Source of the DNA: Micromonospora wenchangensis
GTDB lineage: Bacteria; Actinomycetota; Actinomycetes; Mycobacteriales; Micromonosporaceae
Reading direction: 5' to 3'
DNA length: 64,000 bases
Assembly: GCF_002210435.1 (NCBI RefSeq)
Contig: NZ_MZMV01000039.1
Span: 1-64,000, forward strand
Shown: positions 42,790 to 51,660 of the stretch, one piece after another
Position numbering within the stretch: the first letter of the stretch is position 1
How the letters are laid out: the number at the start of each line of letters is the position of its first letter
The notes under the pieces: generated by a model
Told to the model about the DNA's origin: nothing
What the model saw: only the letters and a program-made list of their open reading frames with translations
Databases searched by the model: none
Made by a program: the position numbers and the translations under genes

Positions 42790-42947
42790 TCCGTCCACCC
42801 CGGACGACCGGCCGGTACGACGACCCGGTCGGTCCCGTGCCGCTGGGCCGACCGGCCGGGACCCGGCCACCCCTACGGGATGCTCCGGGGTGGGAACAGG
42901 GGCTCGTCCCGGATTCGCCGCCCGCCGTTGTGGGCAAGGCTGTGTCC

Positions 42948-43568
42948 ATGGATGGGCATCTCATCGTGCTGCTGTCGATCGCCGCCGTCTGGCTCGCCGC
43001 CGGCGTCGTGGCGGACGGCCTACCCCGGCTGGACCGGGCCCGCGCCCTGCGACGGCGTGCCGGATGGCTGCTCGCCCTCTCCGTCGCCGGGCTCGCCCTG
43101 ACCGCGACGGTGCTGGCCGCCGGCACGATCAGCGGCGGGGACACCCCGGTCGACCGGGCCGCCGGGCAGCTCCCGCTGGTGGCCGTGCCCGCGCTCGCGG
43201 TGGCCGCCTGCACGGTGCGCCGGGTCCGCCGGCTGCGGGCCGGGGCGGGCGCGTTCACCGCCGCGCCGGAGACCCCCGCGCCGTACGGCCTGCGGGCCGC
43301 CGCCGGGCACCCGCTGATCGGGCTGCCCGTGCAGGTGACCGCGCTGGCCACCCTGCCGGGCCTGTTGCGGGCCGGCGGGCTCGACCTGAGCGCCGGCAAC
43401 GGGGTGACCGGGGTGGCGCTCACCGTCGGCGGGTTGGCCGTCCTGGCCATCGGGGTGCGCCACGGACTGCGGCACAACCGGCTCGCCGAGCGGACCCTGC
43501 CGGGCGCCCGCCCGGCGCTGGCCGGGCTGCCCGCCTCATCGGCTGCGGCCGGCTCCCTGCACGTATAG
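42948..43568 (+). CDS. Hypothetical membrane protein
   Basis: From the ATG at 42948 this is 206 residues with four or five hydrophobic segments (LIVLLSIAAVWLAAGVVADG, LLALSVAGLALTATVL and others) separated by Arg/Gly-rich loops. No family is recognised. It is tail-to-tail with the minus-strand gene at 43536 and overlaps its 3' end by 33 bp. Confidence 0.6.
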   Translation: MDGHLIVLLSIAAVWLAAGVVADGLPRLDRARALRRRAGWLLALSVAGLALTATVLAAGTISGGDTPVDRAAGQLPLVAVPALAVAACTVRRVRRLRAGAGAFTAAPETPAPYGLRAAAGHPLIGLPVQVTALATLPGLLRAGGLDLSAGNGVTGVALTVGGLAVLAIGVRHGLRHNRLAERTLPGARPALAGLPASSAAAGSLHV

Positions 43569-43937
43569 CAGTTCCAGGATCGCCCGGGTCGCCTCGAACC
43601 ACCGGTCCAGCCAGCCCGGCGGCGGGACGCTGCCCTTCGGCGGCAGCTCCAGCAGCAGGCCGCGCAGCAACGGGTGGTCGACCAGCGACTCGGGGGGTTC
43701 CGTCGGCCAGCCGGCCGGCGGGAACGACGGTTCGGTGAGCGGGTTCGGGTCGAGCGAGGGCAGTGACAGTGGCGAGCCGGCCTGCTCGGGTGCGGGGCTG
43801 CCGTCGCGGCCCAGTTCGGTGTCGGCGGCGCCGACCTCGGTGAGCACCGTGTCGCGGCGTGCGCCGCGGTACTTCCCGCCGAACCGTTCGGTCTTGCCGG
43901 GACCGTTGGTGAGGTTGTCTGAGCCGATCGTCGTCAT
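43536..43937 (-). CDS. Hypothetical protein
   Basis: A 133-residue frame from the ATG at 43937 (MTTIGSDNLTNGPGK). The middle is Pro/Glu/Ser-rich and disordered-looking; the C-terminus has DHPLLRGLLLELPPKGSVPPP, quoted as DHPLLRGLLLEL, and a helix WLDRWFEATRAILELLY. No domain recognised. The preserved helix and clean start make it more likely real than not. It lies downstream of the DUF397 gene on the same strand, separated by about 150 bp. Confidence 0.55.
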   Translation of the reverse strand: MTTIGSDNLTNGPGKTERFGGKYRGARRDTVLTEVGAADTELGRDGSPAPEQAGSPLSLPSLDPNPLTEPSFPPAGWPTEPPESLVDHPLLRGLLLELPPKGSVPPPGWLDRWFEATRAILELLYVQGAGRSR

Positions 43938-44088
43938 CTGTGTATCGCCTGCCTCGCTCGGTTGCCGCCACCTGCGGCGGATCGTCGACCAGCGCCGTAC
44001 CGAGGGGTTCAACGACCCGGGGCGGAAGTGGCGACGGGCCGGCCGGGGAGTCCCCGACCGGCCCGCGGTCAACGCCACGCTGCGTTGG

Positions 44089-44310
44089 TCAGTGTTGGCC
44101 GAACGCGCCGTTCCGAGCGTCGGCGACGAAGGCGTTCCATTCCCCGGGGGCGAATACGAGGGCGGGACCTGTCTTGTCCTTCGAGTCCCGTACCCCGACC
44201 GCCCCGATCACGTAAGCCACCTCGACGCAGTTGTCACAGTTCGGCCCGCTTCTTGAGCTCTTGAACCAGGTTGCCTGCGTCAGGTCCTCGGGGAACCTCT
44301 TGGTCGCCAT
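44089..44310 (-). CDS. DUF397 domain protein, second locus
   Basis: A 73-residue DUF397 protein with TWFKSSRSGPNCDNCVEVA, VGVRDSKDKTGPALVF and EWNAFV. It carries a CxxC within the first third (NCDNC), absent from the copy at 962. The ATG (44310) lies inside the DUF5753 gene, giving a 31-bp overlap and likely coupled translation. Confidence 0.88.
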   Translation of the reverse strand: MATKRFPEDLTQATWFKSSRSGPNCDNCVEVAYVIGAVGVRDSKDKTGPALVFAPGEWNAFVADARNGAFGQH

Positions 44311-45161
44311 TTCCACAACGGCTCCTCTGCCAGTTCTGCGATGTGTGCTATGGACTCCTCCGGTCGCCTGGCCGCTGCTCGAATGTGATCGAAGATGAAG
44401 CTGTACTTCTGTAGCTCGTCGCTCTTCTCCAGGAAGAGCCCACCCGTGGCGTTCTCCGCGTACACGACATCCGGATCAACCGATTCGGGGAAGCTGAGAA
44501 TGGTGAAGGTCCCGTCCATGCCGGCGTGCGCTCCCACCTCGAAGGGCAGGACCTGCAACGTCACGTTCGGCAGTTCGGCCACCTCCACCAGCCGCCTGAG
44601 CTGGTTACGCATCACCGCGTCACCGCCCACCGGCCGACTCAACACCGCCTCATCGAGCACCACCCACAGATCGACCGGATCGTCCTGGGTCAACAACGAC
44701 TGACGGCCCAGTCGGACACGCACCCGTTGTTGCACCTGGTCGGCGGTGAAGTCCGGACGGGCCGCCTGGATCATCGCGCTGGCGTACTCCTCGGTCTCCA
44801 GCAGACCGGGCACGACCTGCTGTTCGTACGCGCGGATGGAGCCGGCCGCCGCCTCCAGGCCGACGTACGCCCCGACGAGCACGGTGCTGTACGGGTGCCA
44901 CCACCCCTTCTGCCGCGCCTCGCGGGCGATCTGCACCAGCTCCTCGCTCTCCACGCCCACCACGCCGTAGATGCGGAGCATGTCCCGCACGTCGCGGGGC
45001 GTGGCAGAGGTGTGGCCGGTCTCGATCCGCGAGATCTTGGAGGCGGAACACTCCAGCTGCTCGGCGACGGCCTCTATGGTGATGCCGGCACCGTCGCGCA
45101 GGCGGCGCAGCTCGGCCCCGAGCCGACGACGCCGGATGGTGGGGCTCCGCCGTTCGCTCAT
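44280..45161 (-). CDS. XRE-family HTH regulator with DUF5753 domain, second locus
   Basis: This 293-residue regulator has an N-terminal HTH (about 13-70; GITIEAVAEQLECSASKISRIETG in parts as ITIEAVAEQL and SKISRIETG) and a DUF5753 domain with VPGLLETEEYASAM, VVLDEAVLSRPVGG and VTLQVLPFEVGAHAG. The architecture matches the regulator at 1144-1950, with only moderate identity, so the loci are not a recent duplication. It lies upstream of its DUF397 partner and about 640 bp from a divergent paralog of the small gene at 2363. Confidence 0.9.
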   Translation of the reverse strand: MSERRSPTIRRRRLGAELRRLRDGAGITIEAVAEQLECSASKISRIETGHTSATPRDVRDMLRIYGVVGVESEELVQIAREARQKGWWHPYSTVLVGAYVGLEAAAGSIRAYEQQVVPGLLETEEYASAMIQAARPDFTADQVQQRVRVRLGRQSLLTQDDPVDLWVVLDEAVLSRPVGGDAVMRNQLRRLVEVAELPNVTLQVLPFEVGAHAGMDGTFTILSFPESVDPDVVYAENATGGLFLEKSDELQKYSFIFDHIRAAARRPEESIAHIAELAEEPLWKWRPRGSPRT

Positions 45162-45799
45162 CGCATCGCCCCAGGTGCCGATGACGGGGGAAGCTGGTGC
45201 CTCGCGCTCACCCGGTTACCTCCGGTCGATCGCGCCTTCGTCCACACCCGCCGGGGGCGCGTCCGACGGGCGGCGGGCGATCGTTCGCGGCAAGGGGTGG
45301 AACCGGTCGTCGACCGGCCGCGTCGGGCGGAACCGGGTCCAGTGTGCCGCTCCGGAGTCGGCGTGATCAAGCGCCCGGTTCACGTGTCGCCCTCACGTAT
45401 CGGCAAAAGTCGACGTGCAACTTGCATCCCGCATCACACTGATGCACTCTGTCCGTATGGTTCGAGTCACTCACCGTTTTCGGTCGATTTCCCGGTGTGA
45501 TCAACGCCCCGGGCTCGCCCGGCCGGGTGGGTGCCCCGGGCCGCAGGAGTCCACGAGACCTGCCCCGGGTTGATGACCCCGCCGCTGCACGCCCGAAGGC
45601 TGCGGCGGCGGGAGCGGTAACACCCGAGAGCAGCCGGGTGAGGGCCGGGTGGCGCGATCCACCACCAGCGGGTACGCCCCTGGCCACCACCACATCGAGC
45701 ACCGGCCCGCGAGGCACAACCCCGTCGCCGGAAACGCATCCGTCCCCGTTCCGCACCGGTCGGCCCCGCGACGCCGGCCATATCCTCCCAGGAGCCCAT
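45162..45799. other. Intergenic stretch, 638 bp, no supported gene
   Basis: It lies between the divergent DUF5753 regulator and the small gene at 45800. Frames exist but lack ribosome sites, domains or plausible composition. Part (about 45400-45500) is AT-richer than the surroundings, as expected for promoters of both genes. TATCCT just upstream of AGGAG at 45789-45794 may be a -10 for the small gene. Confidence 0.5.
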
Positions 45800-46084
45800 G
45801 TGCTTCCCCGCTCCGGTGACGTTCTGCACGTGACCCGCGCCGCCAGTGTGCAGTTCCTCCGACCGATCACCTTCCGGGTGATCCGGGTGCTCGACTGGCC
45901 GACGTACGACGGCTGGCTCTGGCTCGACGGCTACCAGCTCAACGCCGCGGGCGACGCGGTCAGTCGCCGCTCGATCTTCGTCCAGCGGGCCGGGCTGACC
46001 CAGCTCCGGGCCGCGGCCGTGCCGCGTCAGCACACCGCGCGGTCGCGCCGGCCGGTCAACCGCGCGCCGATCGCGGTGGGCTGA
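45800..46084 (+). CDS. Small conserved protein, GD-LH-TR-AS type, second copy
   Basis: I take the GTG at 45800 (94 residues; AGGAG five bases upstream). The core reads SGDVLHVTRAAS, QFLRPITFRVIRVL, TYDGWLWLDGYQL and VQRAG, and matches the protein at 2363-2668 over about 70 residues. The C-termini differ and are basic. Both copies lie divergent to a DUF5753/DUF397 pair, which suggests a functional link. No known domain. Confidence 0.68.
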   Translation: MLPRSGDVLHVTRAASVQFLRPITFRVIRVLDWPTYDGWLWLDGYQLNAAGDAVSRRSIFVQRAGLTQLRAAAVPRQHTARSRRPVNRAPIAVG

Positions 46085-46186
46085 CCTCCCGATTACCCGG
46101 CCGGAGGGCGTGCCGCCGCCATAGAATCGGTACGCCCACCCCGGCGAACGTCTCCACCCCGCGCGTATCCGGCCCCTGAACCTGGG

Positions 46187-46762
46187 ATGGCCATGGTCTA
46201 TCTGCCCGCCGCGCGGCGGCACCACAGGTCCCGCCTCCGACCCGCCTTCGGGCTGCTGGTCCTGATCGGCGCGGTCCTCACCCTCGTGGTGGTGACCCGC
46301 TACCCGGCCGAGTCGGCCACCCGGCTCGCCGAGCCGGTGCCGGCCCCCGAGATCACCGTGGCCGAGCCCGCCGACGCCCCGACCGGTGACCCCGACGGTA
46401 CGCAGCCCGACCCGGCACCGCCCGCCGACAGGCGCGCCCGCACCCCGGTCTGGGCCGAGAACCCGGCCGGGGACGGTCTGCGGGCCGAGGGCGACCTGCC
46501 GGCCGGGGACGACGCCTCGACCGGCGGCGACCCGACGACCGGGAACGACCCGGCGGCCGGGCCCGGTGGGGACGCCGGGGCCGGTCCGGGGGCCGCACAG
46601 TCCGGGGTCGGCGGTGGCGGTGCGTCCGCGCTCGCCGAGCCCCGACAGCCGTCGGACGACCGGCAGACAGTCGCCCGCTCCCTCTTCTACTCCGGCCTGC
46701 TCGGGCTGGCCATCTCCCTGGCCGGCCTGGGCCTGGTGGGGACCAGACGCCGGATGTGGTGA
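46187..46762 (+). CDS. Membrane protein with disordered outer region
   Basis: 191 residues (start 46187 or ATG at 46193). An N-terminal membrane span (FGLLVLIGAVLTLVVV) is followed by an acidic Asp/Gly/Pro/Ala-rich stretch of about 110 residues, then a C-terminal span (SLFYSGLLGLAISLAGLGLVG) and RRRMW. The end looks like a surface-protein anchor, but no LPXTG/LAXTG motif precedes it. Function unknown. Confidence 0.7.
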   Translation: MAMVYLPAARRHHRSRLRPAFGLLVLIGAVLTLVVVTRYPAESATRLAEPVPAPEITVAEPADAPTGDPDGTQPDPAPPADRRARTPVWAENPAGDGLRAEGDLPAGDDASTGGDPTTGNDPAAGPGGDAGAGPGAAQSGVGGGGASALAEPRQPSDDRQTVARSLFYSGLLGLAISLAGLGLVGTRRRMW

Positions 46763-46790
46763 GCCGGGCCGGCGCAGCGCCCCGGCTCCG

Positions 46791-47591
46791 TCACCCGGTC
46801 GGGGTGGCGGTGCCCGACGGCGACGCCGACGGCTCGGCGGCCACCACCAGGGTCACCTCGTCGCCCGGCAGCACCCGCTGACCGGCCTCCGGATCGGTGG
46901 ACAGGACGGTGCCGGGCGGTCGGTCCGACTCCCGCGTCTGCACCCGGGAGGACAACCCGAGCCGCCCCAGCAGGGCCTCCGCCGTCTCCTGGGACAGCCC
47001 GACCAGCGGCGGCACCGCGATCGCCGCCGGCCCGGTCGACGGCGCGGTGGTCGGTGGGGTCGTCGGCGGCCGGGTGGTCGGTGGGGTGGTGGGTGGTGCG
47101 GTGGTCGGAGCGGCACCCGTCGTCGGCACGGCCGTCGGCGGTGGGGTCGGTGTCCCGTCCGACGGGGAGTCCACCGCCCGCAGGGCCAGCCAGACCCCCA
47201 CCCCGACCAGCCCCAGCAGGACGAGCCCGAGCACGCCCAGCAGAATCGGCGTCCACCAGCGTCGGCCGCGCTGCTCCTCGGCGTACCACTCGGCCGGCTC
47301 CCGGGGATCGACCGCCCGGGGCGGTGGCACCCCGGCCCGGCCGGACCAGACCGGCGTACCGGCCGGCTCGGGCCGGGTCGTCCCGTCGGCCGGCGGCAGC
47401 GGGCGGGTCGCGTCCACCGGCTCCTGCCGGGCGGTGGCGTCGACCGGGGGCGGCCCACCCGCCGGGGGCCGGTCAGCCGGCAGTGGCGCGGTCCGGTCCG
47501 CAGCCGGCAGCCGGCCGGTCGCGTCGTCGGGTGGTCGGGGCAGCGGGCGCGTCGCGTCGTCGGCGGGCGGGTCCTGGCGGTCGTCGCTCAT
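46791..47591 (-). CDS. Membrane protein with a single PASTA domain
   Basis: A 266-residue protein from the ATG at 47591. The cytosolic N-terminus (about 1-110) repeats DATRPLP, DATGRLP and TTRPEP. One membrane span (about 122-145) follows, then a Thr/Pro-rich linker and one PASTA domain (VPPLVGLSQETAEALLGRLGL in parts as VPPLVGLSQE and LLGRLGL; ending VTLVVAAE). It has PknB-like outer topology without a kinase. Repeated Thr in the tail could be kinase targets. Second of two orphan PASTA genes on this strand. Confidence 0.82.
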   Translation of the reverse strand: MSDDRQDPPADDATRPLPRPPDDATGRLPAADRTAPLPADRPPAGGPPPVDATARQEPVDATRPLPPADGTTRPEPAGTPVWSGRAGVPPPRAVDPREPAEWYAEEQRGRRWWTPILLGVLGLVLLGLVGVGVWLALRAVDSPSDGTPTPPPTAVPTTGAAPTTAPPTTPPTTRPPTTPPTTAPSTGPAAIAVPPLVGLSQETAEALLGRLGLSSRVQTRESDRPPGTVLSTDPEAGQRVLPGDEVTLVVAAEPSASPSGTATPTG

Positions 47592-47736
47592 CGCACGTCC
47601 TCTCGCCACCTGGCGGACGGCGGGCGCTCGACCCACCGGGTACGGCCCGAGGCCCGCCAGGCGGTCGTGGCCCTCGGCCCCACCACGGTAACGGCCGGGG
47701 CCGGCATCCACCCGTACCGGCGCGGCGATCCGCCGG

Positions 47737-48417
47737 TCAGCCCGTCGGCGTCGGCCCGGCGGTCGGCGTCGAGTCGTCACCGCAGGAGATGGCGACCTGG
47801 TCGTTCCAGTGCGCGGTCGCGTCCGCCGCCGGCACCTGGGCGGTGACCTCGCCACGGTTGCCTGTGGGATACCGGGGGAACAGGCCCACCTCGCCAAGTT
47901 CGTCGGCGGCGTCGTCGCAGTCCTCGCCGATCAGGTCCGGCACCTCGACCTCGGGTGCCGGCCCGCTGACCTCGACCCGCACGGTGGTGCCCGGCTTCAC
48001 CGACGTGTCCTGGGCGGGCACGGTGCGGGTCACCGTCCGGCCCGAACCGGTGCCGAACACCAGCCGCCAGCCGAGCTTGCGGTCGTGCAGCGTGTCCCGC
48101 GCCTTCTCGAAGTCGAGCCCCACCAGCCGGGGCACGGTCAGCCCGCCACCGGTGGCGGCGGGTGGCGGGGGTGTGCTGGCCCGCGCGGTGGTCGGGCGGG
48201 CGGTGGTCGGCGCGTCGACCGGGGTGGACGGTCCGCTGGCCGCCGCTGCCGGGGTGGGGCCGGTCTCCGGGTCGCCCGGACCGGCCAGCACCCACCCGAC
48301 GGTGCCTCCCACGGCGGCCAGCAGGACCGTCGCCAGGGCGCCGCCGAGCAGCACCGTGCCCCGGCCCGGCCGGCCCCGGTCCGCAGTGTCCTGTCCGGTG
48401 TACTCGTCGTCGTCCAT
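47737..48417 (-). CDS. Membrane protein with two PASTA domains
   Basis: A 226-residue protein from the ATG at 48417 (MDDDEYTGQDTADRGR). A membrane span (about 23-45) leads to a Thr/Pro/Ala linker and two PASTA domains: VPRLVGLDFEKARDTLHD and VEVPDLIGEDCDDAADEL. It has no kinase or enzyme domain. It may bind peptidoglycan fragments and compete with or assist PknB; this is inference from the domain. It lies 145 bp upstream of the other orphan PASTA gene. Confidence 0.82.
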   Translation of the reverse strand: MDDDEYTGQDTADRGRPGRGTVLLGGALATVLLAAVGGTVGWVLAGPGDPETGPTPAAAASGPSTPVDAPTTARPTTARASTPPPPAATGGGLTVPRLVGLDFEKARDTLHDRKLGWRLVFGTGSGRTVTRTVPAQDTSVKPGTTVRVEVSGPAPEVEVPDLIGEDCDDAADELGEVGLFPRYPTGNRGEVTAQVPAADATAHWNDQVAISCGDDSTPTAGPTPTG

Positions 48418-48531
48418 GCCGCTCCCCCGCCTCCTCCCCGAAACGGTACCGGCCGCTGCCCAGCGGTCACCGGCCGTGCTCCGGCGCTCGTCCGACTCGC
48501 CGCCTCGACCAGGGGACGCTACAGTCCCGGC

Positions 48532-49893
48532 ATGGCGGGACGGGGCTGGGGAGGATCGGTGCTCACCGCGCTGGGCGTCGCCGCCGGTGTGGGCGCAGCA
48601 CAGCTGGGCTTCGGCTACGGCCTGGGCATCATCAACTGGACACCGACCGACGCCGGTGCCACCGAGCCGTCCTGGTTCGCCAGCCTCGCCTGGGCGACCT
48701 GGATCGCCGCCGTCTCCACCGTCGCCGGGGCGGTCTGCGCCCAGCGGCTGCACGAGCGGGGCGGGGACGCCGCCACCGGTGGCACCCTGCACCGGGTCAC
48801 CCTCGCGGTGGCGGGCGCGGTCGGCGCGCTGATCACCGTACTGCTGGTCGCGGTGCCGTCGCGGGCCGCCTCCGTACCGGAGACCTTCTCGCCGCAGACC
48901 GTCGCGGCCGGGTACGCCGGGGTGGGTGTGCTGGTGGGGCTGGTGGCCGCGGTCTGGGCGCTGCACTCGCGGGCCGCCGCGACGAACGTGGTCGCCACCG
49001 TCGGCTGGCTCTGGCTGCTGGCCGTCGTCTCCGTCGTCGACGGGGTGCTCGCCGGCCGGGGACTGACCAGCGCACAGCTCGGCATCTGGCAGATCGCCCA
49101 GGACAGCCCCCGGTTCTGGTGGCGGGACCACCTCTACTGGCCGGGAGCGCTGCTCGCCCTGGGCTCGGCCCTGCTGATCGGCGCGTCGGCCGCCCGACGG
49201 GCCGCCCGGACGCCCGAGCTGCGGCTCGGTGCGGTGGTCTCCGGGGCCGCCGGGCCGCTGCTCGTCGCGGTCGCCTACTTCCTCGCCGTGCCCCGGCTGG
49301 CCACGATCTCCCCGGCCCAGGTCTCGGCCCACCTCGTCGCCCCGTACGCGGTCATCGTCGGCGCGGCCGGGTCGGTGCTGGTGGCCTCGCTCGCCCAGCG
49401 GTCCGAGCGACGGGCCGCCGCACGGACGACGCCGCCGGTGCCCCGTCCCCGTACCGGGGGACCTGACGACCTGCCGGCCGGCGTCGACCCGACCGCACCC
49501 TCCGAACCGGACGCCCCCGGTCGGGACACCGACCACCCGGGCCCCGTACCCGACACCTCGGACGTCGCTCCCGCACCGCCCGCCACCCCTGGCCCGGCGG
49601 ACAGTCCGACCGGCCCGGGTGAGGATTCCCCGGCACCGGTGACGGCACCCGGTGGCGACTCCCGGCCCCCGGCCGTGGGCCGGGCCCGGCCGGTCCGCCG
49701 GGGTCGAAGCACCCCGCCGGCTCCGCCAGCCGGTGACGCCCAGCCCGGTGACACCCCCGTCGGTGGTGCGCCGGCCGGTCCGGTCACCGACCAACGCCCC
49801 GGGCCGGCGGACGGCGGACAGCAGGGGGTCGAGCACCCGCCGGCGGACCCGGGCCCGGTGCCCAAGCCACGCGCCGGACGCCGCACCCCCTGA
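48532..49893 (+). CDS. Large multi-span membrane protein with disordered C-terminus
   Basis: 453 residues from the ATG at 48532. About eight membrane segments occupy residues 10-285. The rest is a Pro/Ala/Asp/Gly/Arg-rich tail of about 150 residues. TACAGT lies eight bases before the ATG, fitting a leaderless promoter. Divergent from the PASTA gene at 47737. No family is recognised. Confidence 0.75.
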   Translation: MAGRGWGGSVLTALGVAAGVGAAQLGFGYGLGIINWTPTDAGATEPSWFASLAWATWIAAVSTVAGAVCAQRLHERGGDAATGGTLHRVTLAVAGAVGALITVLLVAVPSRAASVPETFSPQTVAAGYAGVGVLVGLVAAVWALHSRAAATNVVATVGWLWLLAVVSVVDGVLAGRGLTSAQLGIWQIAQDSPRFWWRDHLYWPGALLALGSALLIGASAARRAARTPELRLGAVVSGAAGPLLVAVAYFLAVPRLATISPAQVSAHLVAPYAVIVGAAGSVLVASLAQRSERRAAARTTPPVPRPRTGGPDDLPAGVDPTAPSEPDAPGRDTDHPGPVPDTSDVAPAPPATPGPADSPTGPGEDSPAPVTAPGGDSRPPAVGRARPVRRGRSTPPAPPAGDAQPGDTPVGGAPAGPVTDQRPGPADGGQQGVEHPPADPGPVPKPRAGRRTP

Positions 49894-49948
49894 CGGTTCC
49901 CCGGTCGGTGGGCGGCCCCCGGCGTGCCGATCCCGCTCCCCGGGTGGC

Positions 49949-51427
49949 TCAGTCCACCGGCCAGGTGTGCACCGGCTCGTTGCTGCGCTGGAGTTCGGCG
50001 TACCGGTTGGCCATGTGGCGCAGCGCCGCGTCCCGGTCCAGGTTGCGGTGGCGCTGCGCCGCCCACACCGTCTCGGTCTGCCAGACCGCCCCGTTACGGC
50101 CGGTACGGCAGCGCTGCTCGATGATGCCGAGCAGGCGGTCCCGTTCGGCGGGGGCGACACCGAACCGGTCCAGCCCGGTGGCCGCCTTCGGCAGCAGGGT
50201 GTCGAGGACCAGCTTGGTGACCGGCACCTCGCCGAGCCGGGGCCAGTGCAGAATGGCGTCCATGCCCCGGCGGGCGGCGGCGTGGAAGTTCTCCTCGGCG
50301 GAGCTGAAGGTGAGCTGGCTCCAGATCGGCCGGTCGGACTCGGCCAGCCCGCGCGCCAGCCCGAAGTAGAAGGCGGCGTTGGCCAGCATGTCGACCACGG
50401 TCGGCCCGGCCGGCAGCACCCGGTTCTCCACCCGCAGGTGCGGACGGCCGTTCATGATGTCGTACACCGGGCGGTTCCAGCGGTAGACGGTGCCGTTGTG
50501 CAGCCGCAGCTCGGACAGTTGCGGGACGCCGCCGGCGTGCAGCACCTCGACCGGGTCCTCGTCGGCGCAGATCGGCAGCAGCGGCGGGAAGTACCTGACG
50601 TTCTCCTCGAACAGGTCGAAGATCGAGGTGATCCAGCGTTCACCGAACCACACCCGGGGGCGTACCCCCTGGGCCTTCAGCTCGTCCGGGCGGGTGTCGG
50701 TGGCCTGCTGGAACAGGGCGACCCGGGTTTCGGCCCAGAGCTGCCGGCCGTAGAGGAACGGCGAGTTCGCGCCCACGGCGACCTGGACGCCGGCGATGGC
50801 CTGGGAGGCGTTCCAGTAGTCGGCGAAGCTGTCCGGCGCGACCTGGAGGTGGAACTGGAGGCTGGTGCAGGCGGCCTCGGGGACGATCGAGTCGGTGTGC
50901 GTCCGCAGCCGCTCGACCCCCCTGATGTCCAGCTCGATGTCCTCACCCCGGGCACCGACGATCTGGTCGTTGAGCACCCGGTACCGCTCGTTGGTGGAGA
51001 GGTTGTCGGCCACCAGGTGCCGTTCGGTCAGGGTGGGCAGGATGCCGACCATGACGATCCGGGCGTCCGACTTGGCCGCCCGTTCGTCGGCCCGGTTGAG
51101 GCTGCTGCGCAGGTCGGTCTCGTAGTTGGCGAAGCCGGCCCCCTCGATGAGCCGGGGTGCCGCGTTCAGTTCCAGGTTGAACTGTCCCAGTTCGGTCTGG
51201 AAGAGCGGGTCGGCGATGGCGGCGAGGATCTCGTCGTTGCGCATCGCCGGTTCGGCGTCCGGGTCCATCAGGTTGAGTTCGATCTCCAGACCGGTCATCG
51301 GCCGGTCGGCGTCGAAGCCGAAGTCGTCGAGCATCAACGCGAAGACGTCCAGGCAGCGCCGCACCTTCTGCCGGTAGCGGACCCGGTCCTCCCGGGAGAA
51401 CGCGCCCTGCTCGACGTCCCTACCCAT
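49949..51427 (-). CDS. Glutamate-cysteine ligase-family (GCS2) protein
   Basis: This 492-residue protein (ATG at 51427, AGGA upstream) belongs to the GCS2 ligase group: TGLEIELNLMD near residue 45, LGQFNLELNAAP, and later PHLRVENRVLPAGPT, the family's Glu/Arg-rich core. GCS2 enzymes join glutamate to an amine-bearing partner with ATP. Actinomycetes make mycothiol and ergothioneine rather than glutathione, so an EgtA-like or other amide-ligase role is as likely as glutathione synthesis. Confidence 0.85.
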   Translation of the reverse strand: MGRDVEQGAFSREDRVRYRQKVRRCLDVFALMLDDFGFDADRPMTGLEIELNLMDPDAEPAMRNDEILAAIADPLFQTELGQFNLELNAAPRLIEGAGFANYETDLRSSLNRADERAAKSDARIVMVGILPTLTERHLVADNLSTNERYRVLNDQIVGARGEDIELDIRGVERLRTHTDSIVPEAACTSLQFHLQVAPDSFADYWNASQAIAGVQVAVGANSPFLYGRQLWAETRVALFQQATDTRPDELKAQGVRPRVWFGERWITSIFDLFEENVRYFPPLLPICADEDPVEVLHAGGVPQLSELRLHNGTVYRWNRPVYDIMNGRPHLRVENRVLPAGPTVVDMLANAAFYFGLARGLAESDRPIWSQLTFSSAEENFHAAARRGMDAILHWPRLGEVPVTKLVLDTLLPKAATGLDRFGVAPAERDRLLGIIEQRCRTGRNGAVWQTETVWAAQRHRNLDRDAALRHMANRYAELQRSNEPVHTWPVD

Positions 51428-51613
51428 GTTTCCTCCAGGCGTGAGACGCGCGGGGCGGTGACCGTCCCGGCGCGCAGTGTGAACCACCATAAGAGCGCCC
51501 ACGCGCCGGGGCCAGTGCCCACCGGGTATGCGCTGTCCCGCTTCTCTACCCAGCGGCCGTCCACCAGCACCGGATGTCGCCGTCGCCGGGCAGTGACAAT
51601 CCGCACGCGCAAA

Positions 51614-51652
51614 CGCCGGGGCCCCCGCTCGCGGTGAGCGGAGGCCCCGGCG
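51614..51652 (-). terminator. Hairpin terminator of the YceI gene
   Basis: 17-nt arms (51614-51630 and 51636-51652) pair with one mismatch around a 5-nt loop, nine bases after the stop of the minus-strand YceI gene. Confidence 0.85.
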
Positions 51653-51660
51653 TGCCGGGC

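Noticed and set aside
46187..46762. Sortase E substrate
   Set aside because: The C-terminal span and Arg tail fit, but no LAXTG or LPXTG motif precedes the span.
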